64,000 bases of DNA from CBDEGR01 sp965237895 (GTDB taxonomy: Bacteria; Acidobacteriota; Terriglobia; UBA7540; JAPUME01). Of this stretch, positions 36,957 to 45,365 are shown piece after piece. The DNA lies in the NCBI GenBank assembly GCA_965237895.1, contig CBDEGR010000001.1, positions 62,001 to 126,000 of the forward strand, read 5' to 3'. The stretch's first letter is position 1; each line of letters starts with the position of its first letter. The translations under genes and the position numbers were made by a program. The notes under the pieces are model-generated. The model ran no database searches. It was not told the origin of the DNA and saw nothing but the letters and a program-made list of their open reading frames with translations.

Positions 36957-37485
36957 GCGCGAGACCTTTTCGCCGATTCCGGTTCAGGCGGACAATTTCT
37001 TTGCAATGCGTCTTCCCATGCTAACAGCGAAGGCGGAATTAGACAACGCCTGCTGGAGAGAAGGAACGCGGGCCGTGCTGGGATTGCCCCTGCAATTTTT
37101 CCGATTTCGAACCGAACCAGGCGCCGGCATTTTAATCTTGGGGGTTCGTGAGATGCGAGTAGGGAGGATGGTCTTCCTGAGGACGGGAATTCTCTTGTTG
37201 GGTTCCCCGCTTTACGGCGAGGGGCCGGACGGATCCGAAATAATCGATGAACGGGCAGAAGCGGCAGAGCGGTTTTGCCGATAGAAAAAGAAGGATGTTC
37301 GATTTTCCTGTTCGTGCTTGCGTCAACGATCCATCGATCCAACGATCGGAAGCGGGAGCGTCGGAAAATTTCTTTCGGACGAGGGCAACAACGTATTTTC
37401 TTCGTTGACCTGGCGCGCACGGCTCAGTAGAATCTGCGTTAGGGCGAGGTTGTCGACACGGGGAGCTTCCCCGCAAGGAGAGGGA
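36957..37485. other. Intergenic, no convincing gene
   Basis: About 530 bases between divergent larB and the lytic transglycosylase gene. The plus-strand frame 36943-37284 overlaps larB's start and has no recognisable features. The upstream extension of the transglycosylase frame (from 37318) is likely untranslated leader. No RNA gene seen. Confidence 0.3.
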
Positions 37486-39744
37486 TTGGAGAAATTTCGT
37501 TGGGTTAGCTTGCCGGCGGTAATTTTTCTTTTGGCAAGTTGCCAGTCGGCGCAGAAGAAATCCACGGTTCACCCGGACCCCAAGGCCCAAGTCCCTCGAC
37601 CTTCTTCTCCCACTCCGACTTCCACTACCGCGCGCGTTTCCATTCCCGAAACTTCCCCTCCCCGGCCCGCTCCCGCCAGAGAAGCCGAGCGGCTCTACCA
37701 ACAAGGTTTGGACCTCTATCGCCGCGGAGATTTTGCGGCAGCGCGTCGGAATTTCGATCAAGCCTTGATGCAGTTGCTGGAATCTCCTCTGGCGATCCGT
37801 TCCGACCCGAACATGGCGACGACCTTCCGGCGCTTGGTGGAGGACATCCACGCGTTGGAGGTGACGTCGCTCGAAAACGATGCCGGGGTGGCGAAGGAGA
37901 AGTACGAAGCTTCTCCCATCGAAGAGTTCGCCGACCGGACGTTTTTCCTCGACCCGACCCTCCAGGATCGGATTGGCCGGCAGGTGAATACGGTCCGATC
38001 CGATTTGCCCGTGGTTTCGAATGAAATCGTTGAAAGACTCATCGTCCATTTTCAGGGAGACGGCCGCCCGTTTATTGAAAAAGTCATCCGTCGGTTGGGA
38101 CGGTATCGTCCGCTGCTCACTCGGACTCTCCGCCAGGAGGGTGTGCCGGAAGATTTGATCTACTTGGCGGCGGCCGAGAGCGGCTTCAACCCGTTGGCGC
38201 TCTCCAGCGCGAGCGCCAAGGGAATGTGGCAGTTCATGCGCTGGGAAGGGCGGGAATACGGTCTGCGAATCGATTCCTGGGTGGATGAACGGGAAGTCCC
38301 GGAGAAGGCGACCGTGGCGGCAGCCGGCTACCTGCGCGACCTCTATAGGGAGTTTGGAGACTGGTTGCTGGCGATGGCCGCCTACAACGGTGGTCCCGGA
38401 CGTATGCGCCGAGCCGTTCAACGGACCGGATACGCCGATTTTTGGGAGCTTTACAAGCGCAGGGTCCTGCCGCGCGAGACAAGGAATTACGTCCCCATTA
38501 TTATGGCCACCATGATCATTATGAAGGAGCCCTGGGCGTATGGGTTCCACGTGGTGCCGGAAGACCCGTTGATTGTGGACCAGGTGACGTTGACGGCCCC
38601 CATCGATTTGCGCTTGGCGGCCCAGGCCATCGACATTCCGGTGAAGGAGATGATCGACCTGAATCCGGGGCTGCTGCGTTGGTCCACGCCGCTCAATGAC
38701 CCGAAGTATGTGCTGAATCTGCCGCCGGGCAGCCGCGAAAAATTCCTGCAATCGATTGGGACCATTCCGGAAAAGCAACGGCTCTGGTGGCGGTTCCACA
38801 CCGTCAAGGCCGGGGAGAATCCGGCGGGCGTGGCCAAGAAATACAAACTTACGGCGCAGAGCTTGGCGAAGGCAAACGGGATTACTTTGAATGCGCCCTG
38901 GGAATCGGGCGAGAAGATCATCCTTCCTCTTGCTCCCGGGCAACAGGTGGATCATCGTTACGGGCGGACTCGGATGGTGCGTTACCGAATCCACCGCGGC
39001 GACACGCTGGGCGGGATTGCGCGACGCTTCCGTGTCAGGACCAGCCAGATTCGCCGCTGGAACGGGATGCGCGGCTCAAGAATTATCGCCGGCCGCACGC
39101 TGCGGTTGTATGTTCCTTATCGAGGAGGTCCGGAAACGAGGTCGTCCCGGGCGCGAACGCGGTCACGCCGGCCGGTGGCGGGGCAGGGAAGGTTGGTCCG
39201 TTATCGGATTCGCGGCGGGGATAACCTGACTTTGATCTCGCAACGCTTTGGAGTGAGCCTGTCTCAAATCCGCCGCTGGAACGGGATGCGCGGCTCGCGG
39301 ATTTTGGCGGGACAGACGTTGCGCATCTATGTTCAATCCTCCGGCGGTTCGTCGGACGGCAGAACGTTGGCGTCGAACGGTTCGGCGCCGTCGGGTTATT
39401 ACCGAATTCGGAGAGGGGATACGCTGACTTCCATCGCGCAGCAGTCCCATGTGAGCATCGCGCAGATTCGCCGCTGGAACCGGCTGCGCGGTTCGCGGAT
39501 CGTCGCCGGGCAATCCCTGCGCGTTGCGCCGCCCTCTTCCGTTTCCTCCTCCACGCAGTCTGAAAATTCTTCTCAATCAAGCGAGGGCCGGCTGATTCAT
39601 TATAAAATTCAAAAAGGCGATACGCTGTGGAGTATTTCCCAGAGGTTCGAAGTGAGCGAGTCTCAAATTCGCAAGTGGAACAACTTGCGCGGTTTACGGA
39701 TTAGCGCCGGGCAGACGCTGAGGATTTATGTTCGCTCACGTTGA
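37486..39744 (+). CDS. LysM-repeat membrane-bound lytic transglycosylase (MltD-like lipoprotein)
   Basis: 752 residues from a TTG at 37486 with a GGAGAGGG ribosome site; a frame extends upstream but lacks a signal, whereas this start gives LEKFRWVSLPAVIFLLASCQ, a lipoprotein signal with lipobox LASC. The middle holds an SLT domain: DLIYLAAAESGFNPLALSSA (catalytic Glu), SAKGMWQFMRWEGREYGLRI, then AYNGGPGRMRRAVQ and TRNYVPIIMATMI. The C-terminal half has one degenerate and four clear LysM modules (YRIHRGDTLGGIARRFRVRT, YRIRGGDNLTLISQRFGVSL, YRIRRGDTLTSIAQQSHVSI, YKIQKGDTLWSISQRFEVSE). It cuts peptidoglycan to anhydro-muropeptides in the periplasm. Confidence 0.92.
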   Translation: MEKFRWVSLPAVIFLLASCQSAQKKSTVHPDPKAQVPRPSSPTPTSTTARVSIPETSPPRPAPAREAERLYQQGLDLYRRGDFAAARRNFDQALMQLLESPLAIRSDPNMATTFRRLVEDIHALEVTSLENDAGVAKEKYEASPIEEFADRTFFLDPTLQDRIGRQVNTVRSDLPVVSNEIVERLIVHFQGDGRPFIEKVIRRLGRYRPLLTRTLRQEGVPEDLIYLAAAESGFNPLALSSASAKGMWQFMRWEGREYGLRIDSWVDEREVPEKATVAAAGYLRDLYREFGDWLLAMAAYNGGPGRMRRAVQRTGYADFWELYKRRVLPRETRNYVPIIMATMIIMKEPWAYGFHVVPEDPLIVDQVTLTAPIDLRLAAQAIDIPVKEMIDLNPGLLRWSTPLNDPKYVLNLPPGSREKFLQSIGTIPEKQRLWWRFHTVKAGENPAGVAKKYKLTAQSLAKANGITLNAPWESGEKIILPLAPGQQVDHRYGRTRMVRYRIHRGDTLGGIARRFRVRTSQIRRWNGMRGSRIIAGRTLRLYVPYRGGPETRSSRARTRSRRPVAGQGRLVRYRIRGGDNLTLISQRFGVSLSQIRRWNGMRGSRILAGQTLRIYVQSSGGSSDGRTLASNGSAPSGYYRIRRGDTLTSIAQQSHVSIAQIRRWNRLRGSRIVAGQSLRVAPPSSVSSSTQSENSSQSSEGRLIHYKIQKGDTLWSISQRFEVSESQIRKWNNLRGLRISAGQTLRIYVRSR

Positions 39745-39814
39745 GGGAGGAGATTTTTTTCGATTCCGGGAAATGCTTCACGGATCGAATATGTTTGACA
39801 AATGCAAGTGCATC

Positions 39815-39842
39815 TTGACACGGGAAAGAAGCGTGATATATG
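39815..39842 (+). promoter_or_regulatory. Sigma-70-type promoter
   Basis: TTGACA at 39815-39820 and TATATG at 39837-39842, spacer 16 bases, about 120 bases before the histone-like gene. A second TTGACA lies 20 bases upstream (39795-39800) without a good -10. Confidence 0.55.
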
Positions 39843-39962
39843 TTTCGCTAGTCCGTGACGTAGGACCGGACGCGGGAAAGATAGAAGAAACGAGAAACGA
39901 AAACGAAACTTAGGACAGAGAGTCATCGGAAAGAGATAACGGGAGCAATAAGTGAGGAAACC

Positions 39963-40460
39963 ATGACTGTCGAAGAGGACAAAGGTTTTATGGCCGGTGA
40001 CGACAAGGATGATTACATGGACGAGCTCTCCTCGAACTTTCGTGAGGAAGATGTTGAGGAATCGTCAGAAAAGAGTGAGGGTGTTTCTTACCGGCAGGGA
40101 GTTTCCCAACCGGAAACTGCTGCGGTGACCTCCCTCGAACCGGTCAGTGAGCCGGCTCCGGCCCGGCCCAAGGCTCGACCCAAAAGTCGGCCCAAGGCTC
40201 GGAAAAAAGTTCGGACTAAGGCCAAAAAGAAGGCTCGGTCCAAACCGAAGCGGGCTGCCAAGAAAGTAAAAGCCCGAGGAAAAACCAAAACCAAAACAAA
40301 AACCAGAAGTAGAAGTAAAAAACGCGCTGTGAAAGGAGCAAGAATGGCGAAGAAAGCTAAGAAGACTGTAAAGAAGGCCGCCAAGAAGAAGACAACCAAG
40401 AAGAAGGCCACGAAGAAGAAGACAACCAAGAAGAAGGCCACGAAAAGAAAAAAACGGTAG
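39963..40460 (+). CDS. Lysine-rich histone-H1-like protein
   Basis: 165 residues. An acidic, ordered-looking head (residues 1-40, MTVEEDKGFMAGDDKDDYMD then ELSSNFREED), a proline linker, and a long tail almost all Lys, Arg, Ala, Thr and Pro: PKARPKSRPKARKKVRTKAK, then KKTTKKKATKKKTTKKKATK with a near-perfect 30-base DNA repeat. It resembles HC2/H1-like DNA-compacting proteins of bacteria and the C-terminal tail of eukaryotic H1. Likely nucleoid-associated. The acidic head might be an autoinhibitory or partner-binding segment. It is single-copy here and preceded by a plausible promoter at 39815. Confidence 0.75.
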   Translation: MTVEEDKGFMAGDDKDDYMDELSSNFREEDVEESSEKSEGVSYRQGVSQPETAAVTSLEPVSEPAPARPKARPKSRPKARKKVRTKAKKKARSKPKRAAKKVKARGKTKTKTKTRSRSKKRAVKGARMAKKAKKTVKKAAKKKTTKKKATKKKTTKKKATKRKKR

Positions 40461-40511
40461 GCCGAAACAGTCGAATCGTATAGTCCCCCACGGGACTTGA
40501 TAATCGGCTAG

Positions 40512-40529
40512 AATAGTCCTAGGACTATT
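40512..40529. promoter_or_regulatory. 18-bp perfect palindrome, possible operator
   Basis: AATAGTCCTAGGACTATT is its own reverse complement. It lies between the histone-like gene and the HipA-like kinase gene (174 bases before that start). Dimeric regulators bind such sites; which one is unknown. Confidence 0.5.
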
Positions 40530-40702
40530 AGGTTGAAGGAGTGCTGCCCCCTCCAAGGGAGGGAGAGGGGGCAAGCCTTTGGTTTAAAGGGGACGACGCT
40601 CTCCCTGCCGTTCAGGCGGCTTTCCCCCGAGTCGGTGAAAAGAGCGTTAGGGCGTTAGGGTCTGGGCGATCGTGTTAAATCTTCCATTGCCGTGGGGAGT
40701 TC

Positions 40703-41704
40703 GTGCCGAGCGTTAGAGACCGGCGAGAGGTGGGATATATTCCATCGGAAACGATTCTTCTTAGGACTCCGAGGCGGGACGAGGCGGGCATTCCGCCGGA
40801 CGTTACTCAGGCTACTCAAGCAGTGGGGCCGATGCGAGGCGCCTCGCAACCCCGGCTACTCCGTTGTGCGGACAATCATTTTTACATCGTAAAATTCCTC
40901 AATAATCCCCAACACAGGCGAGTTCTGGTCAATGAAATGTTGGGGTCGAAACTGGCCCGGCGGATGGGCTTGCCGACTCCCGAAGCCCGATGCGTTGACG
41001 TCCCCCTTGATCTGGTGGAACGTAGCCCCCCTCTCTCTTTTAAATCCGGAGGCCGCGCGGTTTCCTGTTCCACCGGGCTGCAGTTCGGTTCCCGTTATCC
41101 TGGAGCGCCCGGAGCGGCCCTCGTCACCGACCTCCTGCCGGACAAATACCTCCGTCGGATTCGAAATCCGGAAGCCTTTCCGGGCGCCATCGTCTTTGAC
41201 AAATGAACGTGCAATTGTGACGGACTGCAGGTCATTTCCTACCGTTCCAACCGGCGGGACAAATTCCCCTACAACGCGTTGCTGGTCGACCAGGGATACT
41301 GCTTCAACGGTGGGAAGTGGAATTTTCCCGAAAGCCCGTTGCGAGGGCTATACCCGCGGAGGGTCGTTTATGAGAATGTGTATGGGTGGGATTCGTTCGA
41401 GCCGTTCTTGCAGACGGTGGAAAATCTGGAACCTGAGGACCTGGAACAGTGTCGGGCTGCCGTTCCCAACGAGTGGTATGAGGGGAACGAGAAGGACCTA
41501 GATCATTTACTCGATCAGCTCTATCTTCGTCGGCGAAAAGTGCGGCAGGCGGTTCTCGATGCCAAAAATCTGAACCCCACTCCCTTTCCGAACTGGAGTT
41601 CGGAGTCTGTTTCGTCGATCTATTCATATGTTGACTCCAAGAAAGGGGGCTGTGTCGGTGAAAGGATGAATCCGTCGCCGGCGAAAATCCCGTCCGGGGA
41701 CTGA
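40703..41704 (+). pseudogene. HipA-like kinase broken by a single in-frame TGA
   Basis: One reading frame of about 333 codons with a single TGA at 41204-41206. Before it: MRGASQPRLLRCADNHFYIV, KFLNNPQHRRVLVNEMLGSK and LARRMGLPTPEARCVDVPLD, the start of the HipA-like (HipA_2) kinase family. Then IRNPEAFPGAIVFDK*TCNC, followed in frame by DGLQVISYRSNRRDKFPYNA, LLVDQGYCFNGGKWNFPESP. In relatives a tryptophan stands at the stop (FDxWTxNxDGRQ), so TGG became TGA. The downstream half carries conserved sequence to the end. It is thus a recent nonsense mutation, a sequencing error, or (less likely) readthrough. The neighbour is the DUF3037 partner. Confidence 0.75.
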
Positions 41705-41726
41705 TCCTCAAGCCCTCCCCAAAGTA

Positions 41727-42509
41727 ATGCGGAAACGTTGCCATCTCTATATTCTTCGATACGTTCCCGATTTTGTCAGAGGCGAGCGATTGAACCTCGG
41801 AGTTTTTTTACATTGTCCGGGGGCGAACTACCTGGGTTGCCTGTTGACAACGGACTTCCGGCGCGTAAAGCGTTTTCACATCCACGCCGATCTTGGACTT
41901 CTTCGCCTGCTCCAGGAGCAGGTTGAAGATGAAATCCGGGATCATCAGGAGAGCCTGGAAGAGTACATTCACGGTTTGCATCACACCTTGTCCAATCTGC
42001 TGCAAATTTCCGACCCGCAGGAGCTTCAATCGGAGGATCCGCAGCGGGAGCTGGGAACCGTCTTCGAGCGTTACGTGGGCGGTCCGGCCGCGGCGGAGGT
42101 GGAAGAGGACAGCCGACGTTACATTCGTCAGCGGATGACGGAGGCCTTTATCGAGGCCGGAATTTTTGCCCGCTTGGAGCGGCGCATCCTGGCGGCCCGG
42201 TATACGGTCCTGGGCGATCCCCTGCGGTTTGATTACGGATACCGGCCCAATGGGGGGATGAATTTCCTGCACGCTATTTCCCTGAACCGCGACCCGGACT
42301 TGGCGAAATCCTTGGCCTATACGATCGAACACGTGCGCCGGAGCGGACCGGCGAAGCTCACGGCCGTGGTCGGCGCCTCGGAAGGGATTCGGCCCAAGGG
42401 GGTGATGGATGCGGCGCGCAGCATCCTGCAGACAAGCGACATCCAAGTTGAGTCCATTGAGAACATCCACGCCGTGGCTTCTTCGATCCGCCGCGATCTG
42501 GGTGTGTAG
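41727..42509 (+). CDS. DUF3037 protein, partner of the HipA-like kinase
   Basis: 260 residues. The DUF3037 signature: YILRYVPDFVRGERLNLGVF, LLTTDFRRVKRFHIHADLGL, then HTLSNLLQISDPQ and a second conserved block near the C-terminus (LRFDYGYRPNGGMNFLHAIS). DUF3037 genes regularly accompany HipA-like kinase genes; the pair's function is not established. It starts 22 bases after the kinase stop and appears intact although the kinase is broken. Confidence 0.8.
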   Translation: MRKRCHLYILRYVPDFVRGERLNLGVFLHCPGANYLGCLLTTDFRRVKRFHIHADLGLLRLLQEQVEDEIRDHQESLEEYIHGLHHTLSNLLQISDPQELQSEDPQRELGTVFERYVGGPAAAEVEEDSRRYIRQRMTEAFIEAGIFARLERRILAARYTVLGDPLRFDYGYRPNGGMNFLHAISLNRDPDLAKSLAYTIEHVRRSGPAKLTAVVGASEGIRPKGVMDAARSILQTSDIQVESIENIHAVASSIRRDLGV

Positions 42510-42621
42510 GCGAAAATCAGAAAATCCACCCCGAACGGAACTTCTACCCCTGAGGTAAAACAAGAAAGAAAGCTTTTCTCATGAAGTCGGGCGGGTTTTC
42601 CGGACGGGGGCGGATCCAGCG

Positions 42622-42882
42622 ATGAGGGAAAGCGCAAGTCGGGTCGACGTCGAGTGCTACTCCGGCTACCGGGCCGATGAGCGTCCGCTTCGTTTCACCC
42701 TCAGCGCCCCGACATCTTCCCGGACCTACGAGGTACAGGATCTTCTGGACCGCTGGTACGGTGAGGACGATCTGTTCTTCAAGGTGCGGGCCGATGACGG
42801 AAACATCTATATTCTCCGTCACCGGGAGTCGAGCGGCCGATGGTCGCTGGAGGCTTTTCGCAGCGGGCCGGTTCGTTCGTAA
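42622..42882 (+). CDS. Conserved small hypothetical protein
   Basis: 86 residues: VDVECYSGYRADERPLRFTL, YEVQDLLDRWYGEDDLFFKV, RADDGNIYILRHRESSGRWS. Compact beta-rich domain. I recognise the pattern (GYRADExPxxF, DRWYG, ILRH) as a small conserved protein in Acidobacteriota and others, of unknown role. It is 112 bases after DUF3037, so possibly the third gene of that unit. Confidence 0.65.
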   Translation: MRESASRVDVECYSGYRADERPLRFTLSAPTSSRTYEVQDLLDRWYGEDDLFFKVRADDGNIYILRHRESSGRWSLEAFRSGPVRS

Positions 42883-42916
42883 GGGGCATCGGGCGGGATG
42901 AGTGGGGAAGTCTCTG

Positions 42917-43471
42917 TTAGAGAGAGTCGCTCGCCGGTTGCTTGAGGATATATTCAACCGCGTCGTAAAGATTCCGGACCACGGCGCAGGGTTTCGGTCC
43001 CTTGTCCGCGCGCCATCCTTCTCCTTTTTCGTCCACTCGGATCACCGGGCATCCGACCGCCGCCCCGGCTTCCAGGTCTCGTTCCGAATCTCCCACAAGA
43101 TAGGTTTTGGTGAAATCGAAGCCGTGCTCTTTCTGTGCCTGCCGCAGCAGGCCGGGTTTTGGCTTGCGGCATTCGCAATGGTCTTCGGGCCGGTGCGGGC
43201 AGTAATAGACTGCCTCGATCTTTGTCCCGCTCTGGTCAATTTCCTTAAGAAACTTCCGAGTGATCGCCTGAAGCGCTTCGTTTGTGAAGTGGCCCCGCCC
43301 GACGCCCGATTGGTTGGAGACTATCACGATGCGGAACCGATGCTCGGTGAGGCGGCGGAGCGCTGCGGTGGCGCGAGGAAGAAAGTGGAACTCTTCCCAT
43401 CGCGTGACCCAATGGTTTCCCGGTCTCCGGTTGATGACCCCGTCGCGGTCCAACAGAACGTAGGAACTCAT
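42917..43471 (-). CDS. gmhB: D-glycero-D-manno-heptose-1,7-bisphosphate phosphatase (GmhB-like HAD)
   Basis: 184 residues. HAD motif 1 LLDRDGVINRRPG (nucleophile Asp and acid Asp), IVIVSNQSGVGRGH (motif 2), zinc-binding YYCPHRPEDHCECRKPKPGL (CxHx(9)CxC), and TYLVGDSERDLEAGAAVGC (motif 4). GmhB removes the 7-phosphate of heptose-1,7-bisphosphate during LPS inner-core heptose synthesis. Family includes histidinol-phosphatase-type enzymes; the zinc loop favours GmhB. Confidence 0.85.
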   Translation of the reverse strand: MSSYVLLDRDGVINRRPGNHWVTRWEEFHFLPRATAALRRLTEHRFRIVIVSNQSGVGRGHFTNEALQAITRKFLKEIDQSGTKIEAVYYCPHRPEDHCECRKPKPGLLRQAQKEHGFDFTKTYLVGDSERDLEAGAAVGCPVIRVDEKGEGWRADKGPKPCAVVRNLYDAVEYILKQPASDSL

Positions 43472-43513
43472 GCGATTCGGTTTCGGCGGCAGAAAGAGTT
43501 TTGGAGAAAACCT

Positions 43514-44410
43514 TTAATGCGGATGGGAGGAAGCCGCTGCCTCCTTGAGAGTGGTCTCCAGGGCCCATTTTTGTTCTTCCCGGGCCTTGGCAAAGTCATC
43601 GATGCCGAAGTCCCAGACGTCGATGTTCAATTGGTTTTCCTTTAGAATCTCCGCTACGGCATACTCGCCGGGGGTCAGGGGCTCTTTCGGTTGCAGGCGG
43701 TAGATGTCGTCGGTGATCTTCCGGAGCTCGGCCGGGATCGGACGCCGTGACTCCTTCTGCTTGCCCCCCAAGGGGCCGACCGTGACCACCTCCACTCTTC
43801 GGGTCTTCTTCTTCGAAATCAGTTCGATCAGGACGAAGTGAATCATCTCGAAATCGGCAAAACGGAGATAGATCACCGGTGTCGGAGAAAGGATACGGAG
43901 AGCGGCGTGGGGCTCGGGGAGTGTGACGAAGGCGCGCTTTCTCAAAACGGGAAGCGGGACGACAGCTCTCAGGACCCCGCGCTTTTTGTCGCCCGACACA
44001 TCGGCTGCATTCTGAATCAGTTGAGTTACGCGGCGGCCGTCGTACACAAACACGCCGTCCAGAGGAGGGAGGATGACACCCGCTTGCACCTCAAAACCCT
44101 GAGTTTTGGGAAGTCGAGGACGCGCGGCGGCAATTCGGGACGCTTCCTGGAACTCCTTCTCTTTTCTCAGCTCGTCTTCTTCGCGGCCCTTTTCGGTCGC
44201 TTCAAGGTCGATCAGGTCTTTCGGCAGTTCTTCCCAGGCCGACCGCTCCAGGCTGTAGTATCGGACCCGGTCGCCCTGAACCTCATACTCCCGGACCACC
44301 TGATACGAACCGTCCGTTAGGTAGAGCTTAAAGCCCCGCGCCATCGGGGAGGCGGTGAAAAGGGCGGTGAAAAGGAGTACGGTCAGTTGGTAGCTTAGTT
44401 TTCGCAGCAT
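43514..44410 (-). CDS. Exported hypothetical protein
   Basis: 298 residues from the ATG at 44410, chosen for its GGAAAG ribosome site and signal peptide (LRKLSYQLTVLLFTALFTAS). The mature protein begins FKLYLTDGSYQVVREYEVQG, reads RVRYYSLERSAWEELPKDLI, and includes a charged coil and a C-terminal region with PAELRKITDDIYRLQPKEPL, then TPGEYAVAEIL. This build is common in uncultured Acidobacteriota. No enzymatic motif seen. Probably a periplasmic or secreted structural protein. Confidence 0.65.
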   Translation of the reverse strand: MLRKLSYQLTVLLFTALFTASPMARGFKLYLTDGSYQVVREYEVQGDRVRYYSLERSAWEELPKDLIDLEATEKGREEDELRKEKEFQEASRIAAARPRLPKTQGFEVQAGVILPPLDGVFVYDGRRVTQLIQNAADVSGDKKRGVLRAVVPLPVLRKRAFVTLPEPHAALRILSPTPVIYLRFADFEMIHFVLIELISKKKTRRVEVVTVGPLGGKQKESRRPIPAELRKITDDIYRLQPKEPLTPGEYAVAEILKENQLNIDVWDFGIDDFAKAREEQKWALETTLKEAAASSHPH

Positions 44411-44571
44411 AATTCTTTCCATCCTCAGGGTATCCTTCTCTGTGTTTAGATGCAAATACTGATGCGGGTGCGGAGGGGAATTATTGTCTCCGCACCGGTT
44501 CGCCCAAGAGCGTGCGGCAAACGGCCCGATTATGTTAAGATGGTTTCTCACCGCCCTCTGCTAGGTTTGGA

Positions 44572-45270
44572 ATGAAATTCGGAGTCATCGTCTTTCCCGG
44601 CAGCAACTGCGACCACGACGCCTGCCACGTACTCGACAAAGTTCTTGGCCAACCGGTCGAATTCATCTGGCACCAGTCGAGTGATCTCTCCTCCCTCGAC
44701 GCCGTCATCGTGTCCGGAGGGTTCTCCTTTGGTGACTACCTCCGCACGGGAGCGCTGGCGCGCTTTTCGCCGGTGATGAGGGCTGTGGAAAAGTTCGCCC
44801 GGGAGGGAGGCTTGGTGCTCGGCATCTGTAACGGTTTCCAGATTTTAGTGGAATGCGGCCTGCTGCCCGGAGCCTTGATGGGGAACCGCGGGCTGCGGTT
44901 TATCTGCCGCTTCGTTCATGTGCGGGTGGAAAATACGGATACGCCCTTTACCCAGGATTGCGCTCCCGGCCAGGTGTTGAAGTTGCCCATCGCCCACATC
45001 GGCGGAAATTTTTTCTCTGAGGCGGAGACGTTGGCCGTCCTCAACCGGCAGAACCGGGTTGTTTTTCGTTACTGTGACGCCGAGGGCCGCCTCACGGCGG
45101 AGTCGAACCCGAACGGTTCGCTGGAGGCGGTGGCGGGGGTCTCGAATCGGGAGGGGAACGTGCTTGGCCTGATGCCGCACCCGGAGCGCGCCGGTGAGTC
45201 CTTGCTCACCTCGACCGACGGACTCTTCATTTTCAATTCCATGCTGAAATCCGCCGTCGGTAAGACGTAG
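44572..45270 (+). CDS. purQ: Phosphoribosylformylglycinamidine synthase, glutaminase subunit
   Basis: 232 residues. Type I glutamine amidotransferase: FPGSNCDHDACHVLD at the start, AVIVSGGFSFGDYLRTGALA, the nucleophile Cys in LVLGICNGFQILVECGLL and the His-Glu pair in MPHPERAGES. PurQ gives ammonia to PurL for FGAM synthesis. The small PurS partner is not found in this window. First gene of the purine block. Confidence 0.95.
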   Translation: MKFGVIVFPGSNCDHDACHVLDKVLGQPVEFIWHQSSDLSSLDAVIVSGGFSFGDYLRTGALARFSPVMRAVEKFAREGGLVLGICNGFQILVECGLLPGALMGNRGLRFICRFVHVRVENTDTPFTQDCAPGQVLKLPIAHIGGNFFSEAETLAVLNRQNRVVFRYCDAEGRLTAESNPNGSLEAVAGVSNREGNVLGLMPHPERAGESLLTSTDGLFIFNSMLKSAVGKT

Positions 45271-45365
45271 CGACGTAGCGGATTTGCGCATTCGACGTGC
45301 GCCCGCGCCCGACGTACCCTAGGCTACCGTACCCGAGCCTGACGTACCCGAATCCTGTCATCCCC

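Noticed and set aside
36943..37284. Plus-strand frame over larB's start region
   Set aside because: Overlaps larB on the other strand and lacks coding features.
40400..40450. Possible CRISPR-like repeats
   Set aside because: The repeats are in frame in the lysine-rich tail of the histone-like protein and have no spacers.
45290..45360. GACGTACCC repeats before the HEAT gene
   Set aside because: Two or three short words only; no structure that suggests function.
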